Assembly (NCBI GenBank): GCA_019188255.1
Contig: JAETXT010000001.1
Coordinates: 3,968,001-4,032,000, forward strand
Direction of reading: 5' to 3'
DNA length: 64,000 nucleotides
Source of the DNA: Verticillium longisporum
Taxonomy: Eukaryota; Ascomycota; Sordariomycetes; Glomerellales; Plectosphaerellaceae
Shown: in pieces, positions 19,141-31,459 of the stretch
Position numbering within the stretch: position 1 is the stretch's first letter
How the letters are laid out: the number at the start of each line of letters is the position of its first letter
Made by a program: the position numbers and the translations under genes
The notes under the pieces: model-generated
Databases searched by the model: none
What the model saw: the letters and a program-made list of their open reading frames with translations, nothing else
What the model was told of the DNA's origin: nothing

Positions 19141-22100
19141 GTGGCTCGTGAGAACAACAGACGGCCTGGAATGAGCCTTTGGGGGAGAGGACCCTAGTAA
19201 TGGGGGACCTAGAGCTCGGCTGGGTGGAGGGTCTGGGTCCGAATAGAACGTAGCGTCGGGGCCCGTTGCTCAGAATTGATACCGCCGAAAGGGTGGTGAT
19301 GGTGGTGCAAGGGCTGCAGGCGTGATTGGGCCGAAGTCCAGAAGTGGCAGTTTCGGTGGGGAAGGTGCGTGTGCGCGTGCTGCAAGACCTGCGAGGCAGG
19401 TAGAGGCGTGGATGTGGGCGGGTGGCGGCGGAGCACGAGCTGTCAATCGCCGAAGAATGTTGGACTTCTGCTGACAGCGAAAGCTATGACGAATAGAAGT
19501 GAAGGAATCTTCTGCAGGCTCAGTTTTCCGGGTGGGAAAAGTTGCGTGTGCAGGAGGTTTGTGGTGAGAATCGGGTTTCCGTTTTCTCGACCGAGTTGGT
19601 GAAGGAAAGAAGAGGCGATAGACGTTCGGGTCTGGCCGGTGAGTTGGTGGAAGGAGAGTGATTGGTACGGTCGAGAGCTTGGTCAACGTTGGTGCTGCTG
19701 GTGTAAGACTTTTTTTTGATTCTCTGAGTCTGGGTGAGTCCCGTATGTGTTGTGTTTGTGTCGCGTTGTGGGAAATGAACGTTCAACGTGAGGTGAGTTG
19801 GGCCGTGTTCGACACGAAAGTGCTGATCCTCGCAGTCGTCTAGACTGACTGGTATTTCTATAAAGGAAGGAAGATGGAAAAATCGGCACGCCACAAGGGA
19901 ATGGAGAGCGTGGAAAAGTATGTTGAGAAGTGAAGAGAGGATTCAGGCTGGACGTCCTCAAGATCTGGCGTCGAGCTGCCTTTGGTTCACGAGGTGAACT
20001 TGGATGAGGGAAAGAGAAAAGCCTATCCAGCGGCAGGGGAGGGAAGTGCCAATTATTTGGGGGGGCACAAGCTCTGTAGGCGGGGGACGAGGGTGGCCGG
20101 AGGATTGGGGACTGCTTGGCTCTTGCGCTCTTTGCTCCTCTTTCTTGTTCCTTGCCCTGGCGCTCTGTCGCTCTTTGATTGCCTTTTGGACCAGGAGCGT
20201 CCCGCGCTTCCCCTGTCCCTGCTCATCAAGATTTCGCCCCATTGGTCGAGACCACGAGAGACCCCCGGTTCGTCCGGACCCTGGTAGCGCCTAACGAGCT
20301 CGTGGGAGGAGTGGAGCAGTGATCAGCAGTTGTTGGGCCAATGATATGGGGGCCTCATGGGGCTCGACCCCTGCCGATGGTCCTTTGTTCTTTCCTTGCG
20401 CTGTCGGCTGCTACTGCTCGCCTTCAAATCCCTTCTTTCCTCGAAGCGTCGCCATCGCATTGCCGCATATCCACGGACCTGGATCGCGCCAGTCTGCGGC
20501 TACGACGAGAACCACCCCCGTTGCAGAAACAAAGCAGTCAGGGTCAAAGACATGATGACATCCTTGACGACCGACCAACCGACTGAACTTACAGAGAATG
20601 TCACCCTCCTCCAACCACCGTGGGGAATCTGACTCGCATAGAGATGGCCCGGTCTACGGCACGAGGAGCTCGTTGTGTCGACGGACTGCTCAACAGGCGG
20701 AACATGGTACTCGAGGCAATTATTCCAGGACATCCATCCACCAGACGCACTTTTACAGTGGGCTTCCAGACCGATCACCCGCCGGATCAGGACACGCAGA
20801 GTTCAGCAGACTCATGGCTGTACCACTCGTCCTTCAGCGCTCCCAATTTTGCATCGCTGCTCGTCGGTAGCCCCTTGATTCTGCCGATTGCCAGCAGTGA
20901 CGCTGCACACGCACGGCACACAGAAGCTGCGCGCAGGGTCAGCCAAGAGAACGAGGCTTGTGAGAGACGTGTACAACGCCAACGCCAACTCAGCGTCACT
21001 GCGCCTGTTGTCATTGCTTCGTTGTGCAACCAGGCTGTTGGAGCCCAAACAGCGAACAGACATCGGACCACAGGGTGCAGAAGCAAACCGACCGTTTGAG
21101 CCTCCTCCTTGTCTCTCGGACCCCGGCGGCGTGGTGTGAAGCGCTCCGCTGACGTGACCATTCAAAAAGACTTGCATTCACTTGGAACTGTCAAGCCTCC
21201 CAAAAGTATGTGTGCCAGCCACCCCCCCTCGAACCTACATGGAATCAGGCTGCCAGGTAGCCCTCAGACATCGCGTAACAGACACCCCACCATCGACCCA
21301 TCGATCAAAAATCGCCCTCAACCAGAAACGATCAAGGATCGCCCAATCGCCCTGGGGAGTCGCTCTTGTTGCTATCTTTGAATGTTTTGGCTGCAGAGAA
21401 AGTAGATCACAGGCTTCTCGGCCTCCCCAGGCGCCCCTCCAAGACCCCCCAGAATCACCTTATGGAAACGAATCCCTTGGTCCCATTGGCCATGGCTATG
21501 CGGTTTCAGTGTTTCATGCGGCGCCGTCCTTCATCAGTGGCGCCTGTGCCTGCGCAAGTGGCTCCGAGTCGGGGCGTGCTGGGGTTTTCTCGTCCCTGAT
21601 CCTTGAGGGCACATCAGGGGCTTTGGGTTTGACCATCCTGGCCGCCTGCCCGTTTCGGGTTAAGAGGACTCGCCGTTCTACTTGTATGTTCTGCTGTCAA
21701 CGAACAGGAGTCCGCGTGGCTCGTCTCTGCTATCCCGAGTCCGGCGAATCCTCACATGCCCAACAGTTGGGTAAAAGCAGCGCGGTCCAGGCTCCAGGGT
21801 CTCTCCCACTTCTCCACCCGTTTCCACCCCACACCTCTTCGGGCAACTGCTCGATCAAGACTTTTCATCGGGCGTTTTCTTTGCATGCATCCAGAGCCGT
21901 TTAGAAGTGCCGAGAAGGGAAGCTCGTGGAGTGCAAGCGGAGTCACAGGTGGCAGGTGAGAGAGACGCATGTGCCTCGTCCACCGTCAGTGGGATCGCAC
22001 GAACCAGAGACAGATGTGCCGACCGCCTGAACGACCGACCGACAGCCAGACAGCTTCCCCGGTGCAAGCTGGATTGGCGCATGCTCATGATCATCAGACC

Positions 22101-22681
22101 CCCTTCATCACCGACGCATGAACCAAGCGGCCCTTACCCGCCTTGCCGCCCCCGTCATGACCCAGGAGAGGCCACCCACGCCTTAATTGTTTCGCCCATT
22201 TCTTTTCATGGGTGTGACCCTCATGCCATCCCAACCTCAGCCATGCTTCTTTGCCCAGGGCTGATTCTGGCCCCTATAGAATGTGATGGCGCTGTCAGGC
22301 TGATCCTGGGATCCTTTGTTCTTCGAGATGAGCTGAATTGCTGAACTATGCCTGTCCTTTGACAAACGGCGGGTGGGCAGGTCTAGCAGCACGAGCGTGC
22401 ACAATGGACTTGAAGCGGACGCAAGCTGAGTATTCATCATTTTCTTTTGGCCTCGACACTAGCAAAAGCTCGACAGCAGATCGGTACACATGTGTACAGC
22501 ATGTGCGATTCGACCGGTGGCTGCCCGACGGACGAGGTTGATCATCGCCTCCCGCCCCTTCTGGACCGGGGGCCGGTGGTCCCAGGCCCCTCCCCCCTTG
22601 AATCAAGCCCTTGATCCGTTTCTATCCACAACGGATCCGCTACTCCAGACAACGATACCGATCGATACTGGTTCCACTCGT
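19141..22681. other. Long intergenic region, no gene seen
   Basis: About 3.5 kb between two minus-strand genes. The left part (19.1-20.3 kb) is CT/GA-rich and probably the promoter and 5' UTR of the gene at 18199-19140. Open frames up to 240 codons (21182-21904 +) have no domain, no plausible splice structure and mixed codon use. No tRNA-like cloverleaf was found by eye. Confidence 0.45.
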
Positions 22682-24345
22682 TCAATCCTCATCCATTGAA
22701 TCGTCACTTTGGTCGGCCTTGGCGCCGTTATCGCCCTCCTCCTCCTCGTCGCTGCCTTCGCTGTCGTCCGAGTCGACACCCACTGTCCTGTCTTCCACCG
22801 CACCCTCCTTGACCGGGACGGCGACGCGTTCAGAAAATGCGTGACGAACGGCGGCATTTGTACTTGTGTCCCAGGTGTGCATGGTGCCCTTGCTGCCCGC
22901 CACACTGAGGCGGAACGCCACCTCCGGATCCGGCGCAAAGTTGGTCGCAAAGATCTTGCCAACGTCCAGATTGCGCGAGACAACCATGCTGGGCCCGCTC
23001 GCCTGGATATTCCAGAGCTTGACCGTCTTGTCAGTTGATCCGGTGACCATGAAGCCGGGCACGACGGGGTTGATGTCGAAGGAGGAGACGGACTCGTCGT
23101 GCGCCTGCAGGGTCCAGACGGCCTTGGTTGCCGCCGGGTTTGAAGGCGCGTTGCGGACATCGTGGTAGTGGATGATACCGTTCTCGGTCGAGACGTAAAA
23201 GTAGTTCTGGTCGTGGGGGTCCCATCGGACATTCTCAACGTCACTCTCGACGCCCCATCGCGGGGCCTTGGCATCGGGCGCCCTCATGTCGGCGGCCACA
23301 ACGGTGCGGTCGTAGCTGCCGCTGAGCAGCACCGTCGGCTCAGTCGTGTGCCACGCCAGCGAGCACACCTTGTCCGTGTGGTACGTGTACGACTTGGCGC
23401 ACTTGGTCGTGTGCAGGTCCCAGAGCTTGACCGTCTTGTCGGCCGAGGCCGAAGCAAGCAGGTTCCTGTGTTTCCTGTTGGCAGCAAGCGACAGGACGGC
23501 GTCGACGTGGTACTCGTCGTTGGCCTTGGCCTTCTTCTTCTTCTTCTTCTTCTTCTCCTCGGCGCCCTCGCCGCCCTGGCCAAGGATCGCGTTGGGGTAC
23601 ATGCAGTCTATCGTGTCGAGATCCCAGACCTCGATATCGGGGTCCATGGTGCCGACGGCGACAAAGTTGGCCGTCGCGTCCTTCTCGACGCCCTGCTTAT
23701 GCACGGGAATGTCGAGCCATTCGACGCACAGCGGGATGGCGGGCAACATGATGTCGTGGTGGACGTACAGGTTGTCGGCAGCGTCCTCGTAGACGTAGAC
23801 CTCGAGATGGGCCAGTTCGTCCTCAATCTTGGCGGCCAGAAGCAGGTTGTCCGTCGCCAGAATCTGCATGTCGTCGCGGTCCTCGTCCTCGTCCTCGTCC
23901 TGAAGGGTGATGTAGGGGTCGTCCTTGTTGGACTCGTAGTAGGCCAGCGATTTGGCATTGCCGAACATGCCCATGCTCTCGCCCTGGCCGGGCCTATCCT
24001 CGTCTTCCTCTTCATCGTCATCGTCATAGTGCTCGAGGTCGTACTCCTTGAGGTCGTCATCGTTGATGTCGATCCTATCATGGTCTGTCAGCTATTTGCA
24101 CCCTTTCGCCAGCGCGCCCAATTAACGCACTCTTCCTTCGTCTTCTTCTCCTTCTTCTCGCTCGCGCCCGCAGCCTTGGCGCCCTCGGCGTCCTGCGCCT
24201 CCTTGAGATCGTCTTCGGCATCGTCGAGCTGGAGCTTGGCGAGCTCTGCGATGCGCTCAAACTCGGCCTCGTCAAAGGCGTATTTCTGGGGGAAGGGGGC
24301 CGCGAAGCCGCGCGGCACCCAGGTGGCGGATGTGATCATGGACAT
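22682..24345 (-). CDS. PWP1: PWP1 homologue, WD40 ribosome-biogenesis factor
   Basis: Periodic tryptophan protein 1, a nucleolar WD-repeat protein needed for pre-rRNA processing and 60S subunit formation. Exon 1 is 24345-24131, a 56-bp GTGCGT...GATAG intron follows, and exon 2 is 24074-22682; 535 residues. The N terminus MSMITSATWVPRGFAAPFPQKY is the family hallmark. Two acidic tracts follow (HYDDDDEEEDEDRPG and QDEDEDEDRDD). WD blades are visible as GTMDPDIEVWDLD, ASASADKTVKLWDLH, LSGSYDRTVVAADMR, STENGIIHYHDVR, TGSTDKTVKLWNI and AGSKGTMHTWD. An internal run of eight Lys lies between blades, and the C terminus is acidic and Ser-rich (DSDDSEGSDEEEEGD), a likely CK2 target. It is divergent to PRP16. 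Long antisense frames over this gene are shadows. Confidence 0.95.
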
Positions 24346-24906
24346 GACGGGCTTTGTCTTTTCCCGATGGTCGTGTCGATAATGCTGGCAAAAGATTGAA
24401 AACACCCACAGTGTATGTGGACTTTTTTGGCGCCTAACCTTCCGGGGGGTCGGAACTTCGAAATCTGGGAATCGCTGGCACTGTGGCGGTGGTGGACGTG
24501 GACGTGGGAAAAAAAATTATGTGGTGGGGCTTATCTTATCTTCCCTCCCCGCCATGACGGTGTCTGGAGAGCTTGAGGGAGGGAGGGCCTTGGTGCTGTC
24601 ATTCCTTTCTACGTGGATCAATCATGTACTAATGGTACAGCGTACGTGGGAAGAATTGAAGTTTATTTTATGACAATGCCAGCCACATTGTTCACAAGCC
24701 CAGACCCTGAGAATTCTCATGACTGAGCATAACTTTGTCAAGACAGACTGAAAGTTTGTTTGACAGCTTAATCTTATCGATTAGATCCGCCGGTACATCT
24801 TCGGCATTGGCGTTACTCCCCTGACATCAATCAGCACGAACACGGATATCCTCCCCTCCATCATCTTTCTCCGTCAGGACACCCCCTCCTCCGATACACC
24901 GCCAGC
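24346..24906. promoter_or_regulatory. Divergent promoter of PWP1 and PRP16
   Basis: This 561-bp spacer separates the start codons of two housekeeping genes for ribosome and spliceosome function and holds no coding sequence. It includes a CT-rich leader just before 24907. No specific regulator site is recognised with confidence. Confidence 0.5.
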
Positions 24907-27798
24907 ATGTCCGAAGACCGATCCTACGCCCAGCCGGTCTTCAAGCGGCGAAGGCTCGACGGCAGCGGCCGCTCGACGCCGCGGGCCGAGCACGCCTCGA
25001 CACCGGGTCCCGACGTGCCCCAGCCGACAGACGAAGACACGAAAGCGCTGGACCGCGACTGGTACGCCGGCGACGAGTTTGGCGGGCACGTGTTTGGCGA
25101 CGACATGCACAACCCGTTCGGCAACGACTACTCGGCCTGGGAGAAGGAGCACCAGGAGGCCGTCAAGGCGGAGAAGATGTCGAGCCGGTAGGACGCGCGG
25201 CGCGAGCAGCGCAACAAGGACAATGACGCCTGGGAGACGAACCGCATGCTCGTGTCGGGCGTCGCGCAGCGGCGCGACATGGCGGCCGACTTTGACGACG
25301 AGGAGGCGACGCGCGTGCACCTGCTCGTGCACGAGCTGCGCCCGCCCTTCCTCGACGGCCGGACCATCTTTACGAAACAGCTCGAGCCCGTGCCCGCCGT
25401 GCGCGACTACCAGAGCGACATGGCCGTCTTCAGCCGCAAGGGCAGCAAGGTCGTCAAGGAGGCGCGGCAGCAGCGCGAGCGGCAGCGGCAGGCGCAGGAG
25501 GCGACGAGCATGAAGGGCACGGCGCTCGGCAACCTCATGGGCGTCAAGGAGGAGGACGGCGACAGCGCCATGGCCATTGCCGGCGAGGAGGACGCCGTCA
25601 AGAAGCCCGACGGCGAGACGAGCAACAAGTTCAGCGACCACATGAAGAAGAAGGCCGAGGGCGGCAGCGACTTTAGCAGGACGAAGACGCTGCAGGAGCA
25701 GAGGCAGTACCTGCCCGCGTTTGCCGTGCGGGAGGACCTGATGCGCGTCATTCGGGAGAATCAGGTCATTGTCGTCGTTGGCGAGACGGGTTCCGGAAAG
25801 ACGACGCAGTTGACGCAGTTCCTGTACGAAGAGGGCTACGGAGACTCGGGCATGATTGGGTGCACACAGCCGAGGCGTGTCGCTGCCATGAGCGTCGCGA
25901 AACGTGTGGCGGAAGAGATGGACGTCAAGCTCGGCAGCACCGTCGGCTATGCCATTCGTTTTGAGGACTGTACCAGCAAGGACACGGTCATCAAGTACAT
26001 GACCGATGGGGTGCTTCTTCGAGAGTCGCTCAACGAGCCTGATCTCGACAAGTACTCGTGCATCATCATGGACGAGGCGCACGAGCGTGCGTTGAATACC
26101 GACATCCTGATGGGACTCTTCAAGAAGATTTTGCAGAGGAGACGAGATTTAAAACTCATCGTCACGTCTGCCACCATGAACTCGAAAAAGTTCTCCGAAT
26201 TCTACGGCGGCGCGCCAGATTTCACTATTCCGGGAAGGACATTTCCGGTCGACACCATGTTCCATCGGTCACCAGTGGAGGATTATGTGGACCAAGCAGT
26301 GCAGCAGGTTCTGTCCATCCATGTGTCTATGGACCAAGGCGACATCCTCGTGTTCATGACTGGTCAAGAGGACATTGAAGTTACCTGCGAGCTGGTGCAG
26401 AAACGCCTGGATGCGCTGAATGACCCACCAAAACTCAGCATCCTCCCCATATACAGTCAGATGCCTGCAGACCTGCAGGCCAAGATTTTCGACCGAGCGG
26501 CGCCGGGAGTCCGCAAGTGCATCGTCGCGACGAATATTGCGGAAACCAGTTTGACAGTCGATGGTATCAAGTACGTCGTAGATGCGGGCTATTCCAAGAT
26601 GAAAGTCTATAACCCCAAGATGGGTATGGATACACTTCAGATCACCCCCATCTCCCAGGCGAACGCTTCACAGCGTTCAGGTCGAGCCGGCCGAACGGGG
26701 CCCGGTAAGGCGTTCCGGCTGTTTACAGAAAAGGCCTTCAAAGAAGAACTTTACCTGCAGACGATTCCGGAAATCCAGCGGACGAACCTCAGCAACACGG
26801 TTCTCATGTTGAAGTCGCTCGGCGTCAAGGATCTCCTCGATTTCGACTTTATGGACCCTCCGCCGCAAGACACCATTACCACCTCCATGTTCGACCTCTG
26901 GGCTCTGGGCGCCCTGAACAACCTGGGCGAGCTGACGAAGCTGGGCGCCAAGATGAGCGCTTTCCCCATGGACCCTTCACTGTCCAAGCTTCTCATTACT
27001 GCCGAGGAATACGGTTGCAGCGAGGAGATGATCACCATCGTCTCCATGCTGTCCGTGCCCAACGTATTCTACCGACCGAAGGAGCGGCAAGACGAGGCCG
27101 ACACACAGCGCGAGAAGTTCTGGGTCCACGAGTCGGATCATCTCACCTACCTGCAGGTGTACTCGGCGTGGAAGTCCAACGGCATGTCAGACGGCTGGTG
27201 CATCAAGCACTTTCTGCACCCCAAGTCGCTGCGCCGCGCCAAGGAGATCCGCGACCAGCTCCTCGACATTATGAAGATGCAGAAGATGCAGATGCTCAGC
27301 TGCGGCATGGACTGGGACGTCATCCGCAAGTGCATCTGCTCGGGCTACTACCACCAGGCCGCCAAGTACAAGGGCTCGGGCGAGTACATCAACCTGCGCA
27401 CCAACCTCGGCGTCCAGCTGCACCCGACCTCGGCCCTGTACGCGGGCCACCCGCCCGACTACATTGTGTACCACGAGCTCATCCTCACGTCCAAGGTGTA
27501 CGTGTCCACCGTCACGGCCGTGGATCCGCACTGGCTCGCGGACCTCGGCGGCGTCTTCTACTCGGTCAAGGAAAAGGGCTACTCGATGCGTGACAAGCGC
27601 ATCACCGAGACCGAGTTTAACCGAAAGATGGAGATTGAGACGCAAATGGACGACGACAGGCGGCGGCAGCAGGAGCAGATCGCCGCCGAGCAGGAGCGGG
27701 ACTCGAGAAAAAAGACGCCCAGCGGACCAGTGAAGAAGGTCGTCACGCAGGGGGCTGTGAAGAAGCCGGTGATCAAGCGCAAGGGAAGGAACTTTTAG
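24907..27798 (+). CDS. PRP16: PRP16/DHX38 DEAH-box splicing helicase, in-frame TAG
   Basis: Spliceosomal RNA-dependent ATPase that remodels the spliceosome before the second splicing step and is essential in yeast. One uninterrupted frame of 964 codons except for TAG at 25189-25191 (codon 95), between MSSR and [20 protein letters not shown]; the sequence is family-like on both sides, so the stop sits inside a conserved gene. Helicase motifs: GETGSGKTT (Walker A, residue 292), [19 protein letters not shown] (residue 389), [31 protein letters not shown]. They are followed by winged-helix, ratchet (HA2) and OB domains ([23 protein letters not shown]). The Lys/Arg-rich C terminus ends KRKGRNF. 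If the stop is real, reinitiation at the in-frame ATG 25246 would leave the whole helicase core but remove the N terminus. A sequencing error is the simpler reading. Confidence 0.93.
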
Positions 27799-27931
27799 GA
27801 TACCAAACGGTCTTGTGCCAAATTTAACGAAGCGAGCCCGCTGTTTTGATCTGACGAGTTGCCACCCACCACCTGTTTCAGTGTACATTGTCCCTCGAAA
27901 CGTCCAGAGTGCTTTGGCCAAAGCTGGCCGC

Positions 27932-28413
27932 TCATCGCACCTGAAAGTCCTTCTCTCCATCGACAACGTCCCTCTCCGTCTGGTCCAGCTTGACAACCTT
28001 GGCAGAGCGCGGGCCCTGGTCGACGTCTTGGAAGAACTTCTTCAGCGCGTCCTCGGGTCCCTGCGCCTCGCCTTCCACCTGGTCTCGTCAGGTCGTGTCG
28101 CTCGCTTCCAAGGACGGTCATGGCGGCGGGTGTTTGGGCAAGGTCGCACCTTGTTGTCATCTGTGTTGCGACACCATCCCGTGAGCCCGTACTCTGTTCC
28201 TCGTTTTTGCGTAAAGTAGCGGAAACCAACGCCTGAGAGTTGGCGTGACGTCAGTTGTCGTCACGTCTTCATGGAGAGGACTCGAGTGGCTGCTGGATAT
28301 ATCTACCTTGAACACGGCCGCCGTGGGCTACAAAGTAAATCTGCCTGTCATTAGAATCTTGCACAGTGATGATACATGTCACTGGGCCACTCTACTCGTT
28401 TGGTCATTGTCAT
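27932..28413 (-). CDS. Acylphosphatase, four exons
   Basis: Small cytosolic hydrolase of carboxyl-phosphate bonds (acyl phosphates such as acetyl or 1,3-bisphosphoglyceryl phosphate). No single open frame shows it; I assembled it from exons 28413-28396 (18 bp), 28340-28307, 28232-28150 and 28078-27932. Introns are all GT-AG with matching phases, and the protein is 93 residues, the standard family length. The signature GGRVQGVGFRYFTQKR carries the catalytic Arg22, and GLTGWCRN carries Asn40 (the family's Arg23 and Asn41). The downstream core VEGEAQGPEDALKKF is also typical. The first exon MTMTKR is tiny and its start could be the second ATG. It converges on PRP16 with 133 bp between stop codons. 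A plus-strand 134-codon frame over the same DNA is a shadow. Confidence 0.92.
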
Positions 28414-29487
28414 GAATTCGGAATGTGTTCAAGTTGCCGGAGTTGGTGCTGAGCTTCGACGAGAGCTTTGGGGTTGGAGGGGGTGAGGGAGGTGGGGTGA
28501 AGGCACATCCAGCGTTAGTCAGCACTTGATGTGTTCGACGATCACCAAGTCGTCAGAGCATGGCTGGAGCCAGGAAGAGAGGTGGAGATGGGCATGATGC
28601 TGGTATCCGTTCTCAAATTAAGGTCATCATTTTGATTGACAGCCTTGTTTTTTATGATTTTTCATGAACATGAAAACAGGCAAGGAAGACATGGTACTCT
28701 GAGACGTAAGATGATGAATTTACTCAATGGTTGGCATCTCGGCTCGCGGCTCGGGTTGCGAGAAGCTTCATTATGTCAAGTGGGAGTCTTCAAGTTCACT
28801 GCGGATCCACTTCCAGAGACCGAGGTTTCTTCCAGAGATGAATTGAAATTGAAGGGGCGACATGCTTTCTGGCAGCAAATAGGCTACTGTTATGGGTTGC
28901 TTTCTCACAATATGGTGTAGCGTTCTGGTTCTTCAGCTGTCAAAACACTGGACATTTCCCAAGAAGAACCTAGGTTAAGAAATGATAAGTATATAGAAAG
29001 AACAAGAAAGCTGACCGCTCCTGGAGTTAACACGATACTGCAACCATTCTCAAAGTTAAGCTCCGTTGTTGCTCACCGAATACTGTGGGCTGTTGCCATT
29101 TTGGGCAATCAACCAGAGGTTGCATACACAACAACCCAGTCTCTGTCATGCTCGAAAATTCCAGAACAGGCCGAAAGGGATATTCTGTAAGTCTTGGCTT
29201 TCGTCTATATCTCCAAGTACGTCCAGATGTAGACATTTCATCACGAGCATCCATGCCAGCGACAACTACGGTCTCGACTGGACCTCAAGCCTGTGGGGCC
29301 ATCGATAAGCCCGATAGTGGGCTGTGGAGAACCGGAGAGCCGCCGACGGCAGCCGCGATCTGCCAGGTCGGTTTCCAACTTCCTCACATTTGCACAACCA
29401 CATCACACCCACATCTACCAACCGGCTGCTCCTCTGACTGGATCATCTCCACCACCTCCTCGTCCCAGAGCCCAACGCAGAAAACAA
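28414..29487. other. Intergenic, divergent promoter region
   Basis: Lies between the divergent starts of the acylphosphatase and the Tls1-like gene. A 94-codon plus-strand frame at 28636-28920 has no domain and is not supported. The stretch just before 29488 is CA/CT-rich, as expected for a fungal 5' UTR. Confidence 0.5.
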
Positions 29488-30765
29488 ATGGAATCACCTC
29501 CTGCCGATACGTCCGTCCAGCAACCCCTCTTCCGCGCCTCGCGCAAGCGCAAAGCCACCTACCGCCGACAACGTCAAGAAGACGATTCCGAACCGACTAC
29601 CGACACACCGGCTCCTCTCGCAGACGCAGCATCTCCAGCCCTTCCCTCCACAACTGCCGAAGACGACGAGTCATCAATAGCTGAGGCCCTCCGGCTACGC
29701 AACCTCCGCAAGTCCCGCCTCAACGGAGTCGGCTTCCGCGCCCAGACCCGCGAAGATGAACCCTCCTCCTCGACCGCCCTCATCCCGAAAACCCAAGATG
29801 AAGAGACAGCCCCCGACGGCGGCATCACAAACCGCTTCGCACCCCAGACCGGTCTCGTCGGCGAGCTCGTCAACAAACACATGTGAGTTTCCCTCCTTCT
29901 CCTGCCCACCCCTTCTCCTCGACTCTTCTCAGGCCAGCGACTGATCAAGCAAGGATGGAATACATAGAGGCCAAGCTCTCTAACCGCCCCTCCCCACCCA
30001 CCCCAGCCCCAGCAGCGGGCGCACAGAGCGAACCGCGAGCACCCTCGGCCCCGTCATCACGTCCGCCCCGCCTCGACGAGATCCCCGGCGCCGCCATCAT
30101 GCAGGGCCGCCTGACAGAGGTCGACCTCGGCGACGAGGCGCGCGCCCGCAACATCGCCATGACTGAAGCCGCGCGCCGCCTGCAGACCGCGCCGTCTGAT
30201 CCGACCGACGTCGGCGCGCCCGGCCAGCGCGCGCGGAAGAAACCCCGCCTCGGCCGCGACGGCAAGCCCCTGCGCCAGCGCAACCGGCGCACGAGCGACG
30301 ACGTTGCGCGCGACAAGATGGTCGAGGACTTTTTGCGCGAGAACAGACGTGAGTCATCTCCCGTGCAAACCCTCCAGGTTCTCGAGCTGCGGTTTCATCT
30401 GCCCGAGATGCCTGGCGACATGACCATTGAAAGAAAGCTAACGCGAAGAGCATCCAGTCGATGTCTACGAGAACCCCGCCACCTCCCAGACAGCAACCCC
30501 CTCGGCCCCCGGCGGCGGCGACGACGACGCCGCTGCCGACGACCGCCTCGCCGAGGAGTTTCGCCGCGAGTTCATGGACGCCATGGCCCAGCGCCGCCAG
30601 CAGAACGCCCAGCAGCAGCAGCAGCGCAAAAAGGCCCCCGCCGACGGCAAGGCCGACGAGGAGGTCCTGCGCGGGCCCAAGCTTGGCGGCAGCCGCAGCG
30701 CCCGCGCCGCCATGCGCGATCTGCTGCTGGCTGAGGAGAAGAAGAAGCAGCAGGGCAGGCGATGA
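29488..30765 (+). CDS. Tls1/C9orf78 (Hep_59 domain) splicing-associated protein
   Basis: Homologue of the C9orf78/Tls1 family, spliceosome-associated proteins; S. pombe Tls1 affects telomere length and heterochromatin silencing through splicing. Exons are 29488-29882, 29954-30348 and 30458-30765, GT-AG introns of 71 and 109 bp (branch GCTAACGC in the second), 365 residues. Landmarks: QPLFRASRKRKATYRRQ at the N terminus, SSIAEALRLRNLRKSRLNGVGF, then LVGELVNKHMMEYIEAKLS across the first splice and IPGAAIMQGRLTEVDLGDEARARNI, the core of the family domain. A basic KKPRLGRDGKPLRQRNRRTSDDVARDKMVEDFLREN segment follows. The C terminus is Gln/Lys-rich (QQNAQQQQQRKK) and ends QQGRR. An upstream in-frame start is possible but lies in UTR-like sequence. 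It sits close to PRP16, another splicing gene. Confidence 0.88.
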
Positions 30766-31459
30766 AAACCGCTTTTCTTTTGTCATGGGTCTCAACGAGA
30801 TAGGAGTTTGTATGGTCACATGTAGTCAATGATACCCATCCTTGGACGGCACAGGAAGACTTTTTTGCCTTTGCTCCGTGACTTTGTGGGGTGACACTTC
30901 AATCGCCTGATTCGGTAAACATGATTGTCACATTCATTTTTCTCCATTACCGGTACACCACACCACAGGTCAAGAGTAATGCACTCAAGTCTAGTAAAGC
31001 CCGTCTGGGCGGTCAATTCTGAAGCTGGAATCTATCCATGCTGTAGACAGTGCAGGTGAGCATAGCCATGCCTCACCCTGTCCCAAACATAAAACACATC
31101 ACTCATGTCGAAGAAAAAAAGCAACCTAAAAAGACGATAGCCACCCATTGCAAAAGACAGACACCCTGTAGTACCTTTCCGAAACCCAAACTGTTGCACC
31201 TGTGAAACCAGTATACCCGTTGTCATGAGCAGTGTTTGCCGAACCCTAATTGTCGAGAAACGAATGATATGAATGTGAAGAAGGAAAAACTGCCGGCGCT
31301 CAGTCATGGTGAAAGACCAATACACCGGCCTCATGCAGGAGCGTGTGTGAAGAGTTCGTGTCGTGTGAAATCATAGTCTCTCCGCCGTTGATGCTAGTAG
31401 TTTCCAGACGCCCACAATATAACACCAAAATAGCCCTGGTATGGGAGAGAAGCCCGTCT
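30766..31459. other. Intergenic between convergent genes
   Basis: The space between the ends of the Tls1-like gene (+) and the zinc protein (-) holds only 3' UTR-like sequence; no coding frame is supported. Confidence 0.5.

Noticed and set aside
21182..21904. 240-codon plus-strand frame
   Set aside because: No domain, odd composition, and no supporting splice sites or neighbours.
23162..24382. 406-codon plus-strand frame opposite PWP1
   Set aside because: Val/Leu-rich low-complexity product that mirrors the GC-rich PWP1 codons; PWP1 on the other strand has clear WD repeats.
24874..26082. 402-codon minus-strand frame opposite PRP16
   Set aside because: Antisense shadow of GC-biased PRP16 codons; no domain.
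27815..28219. 134-codon plus-strand frame after PRP16
   Set aside because: Antisense to the spliced acylphosphatase, whose catalytic motifs are clear.
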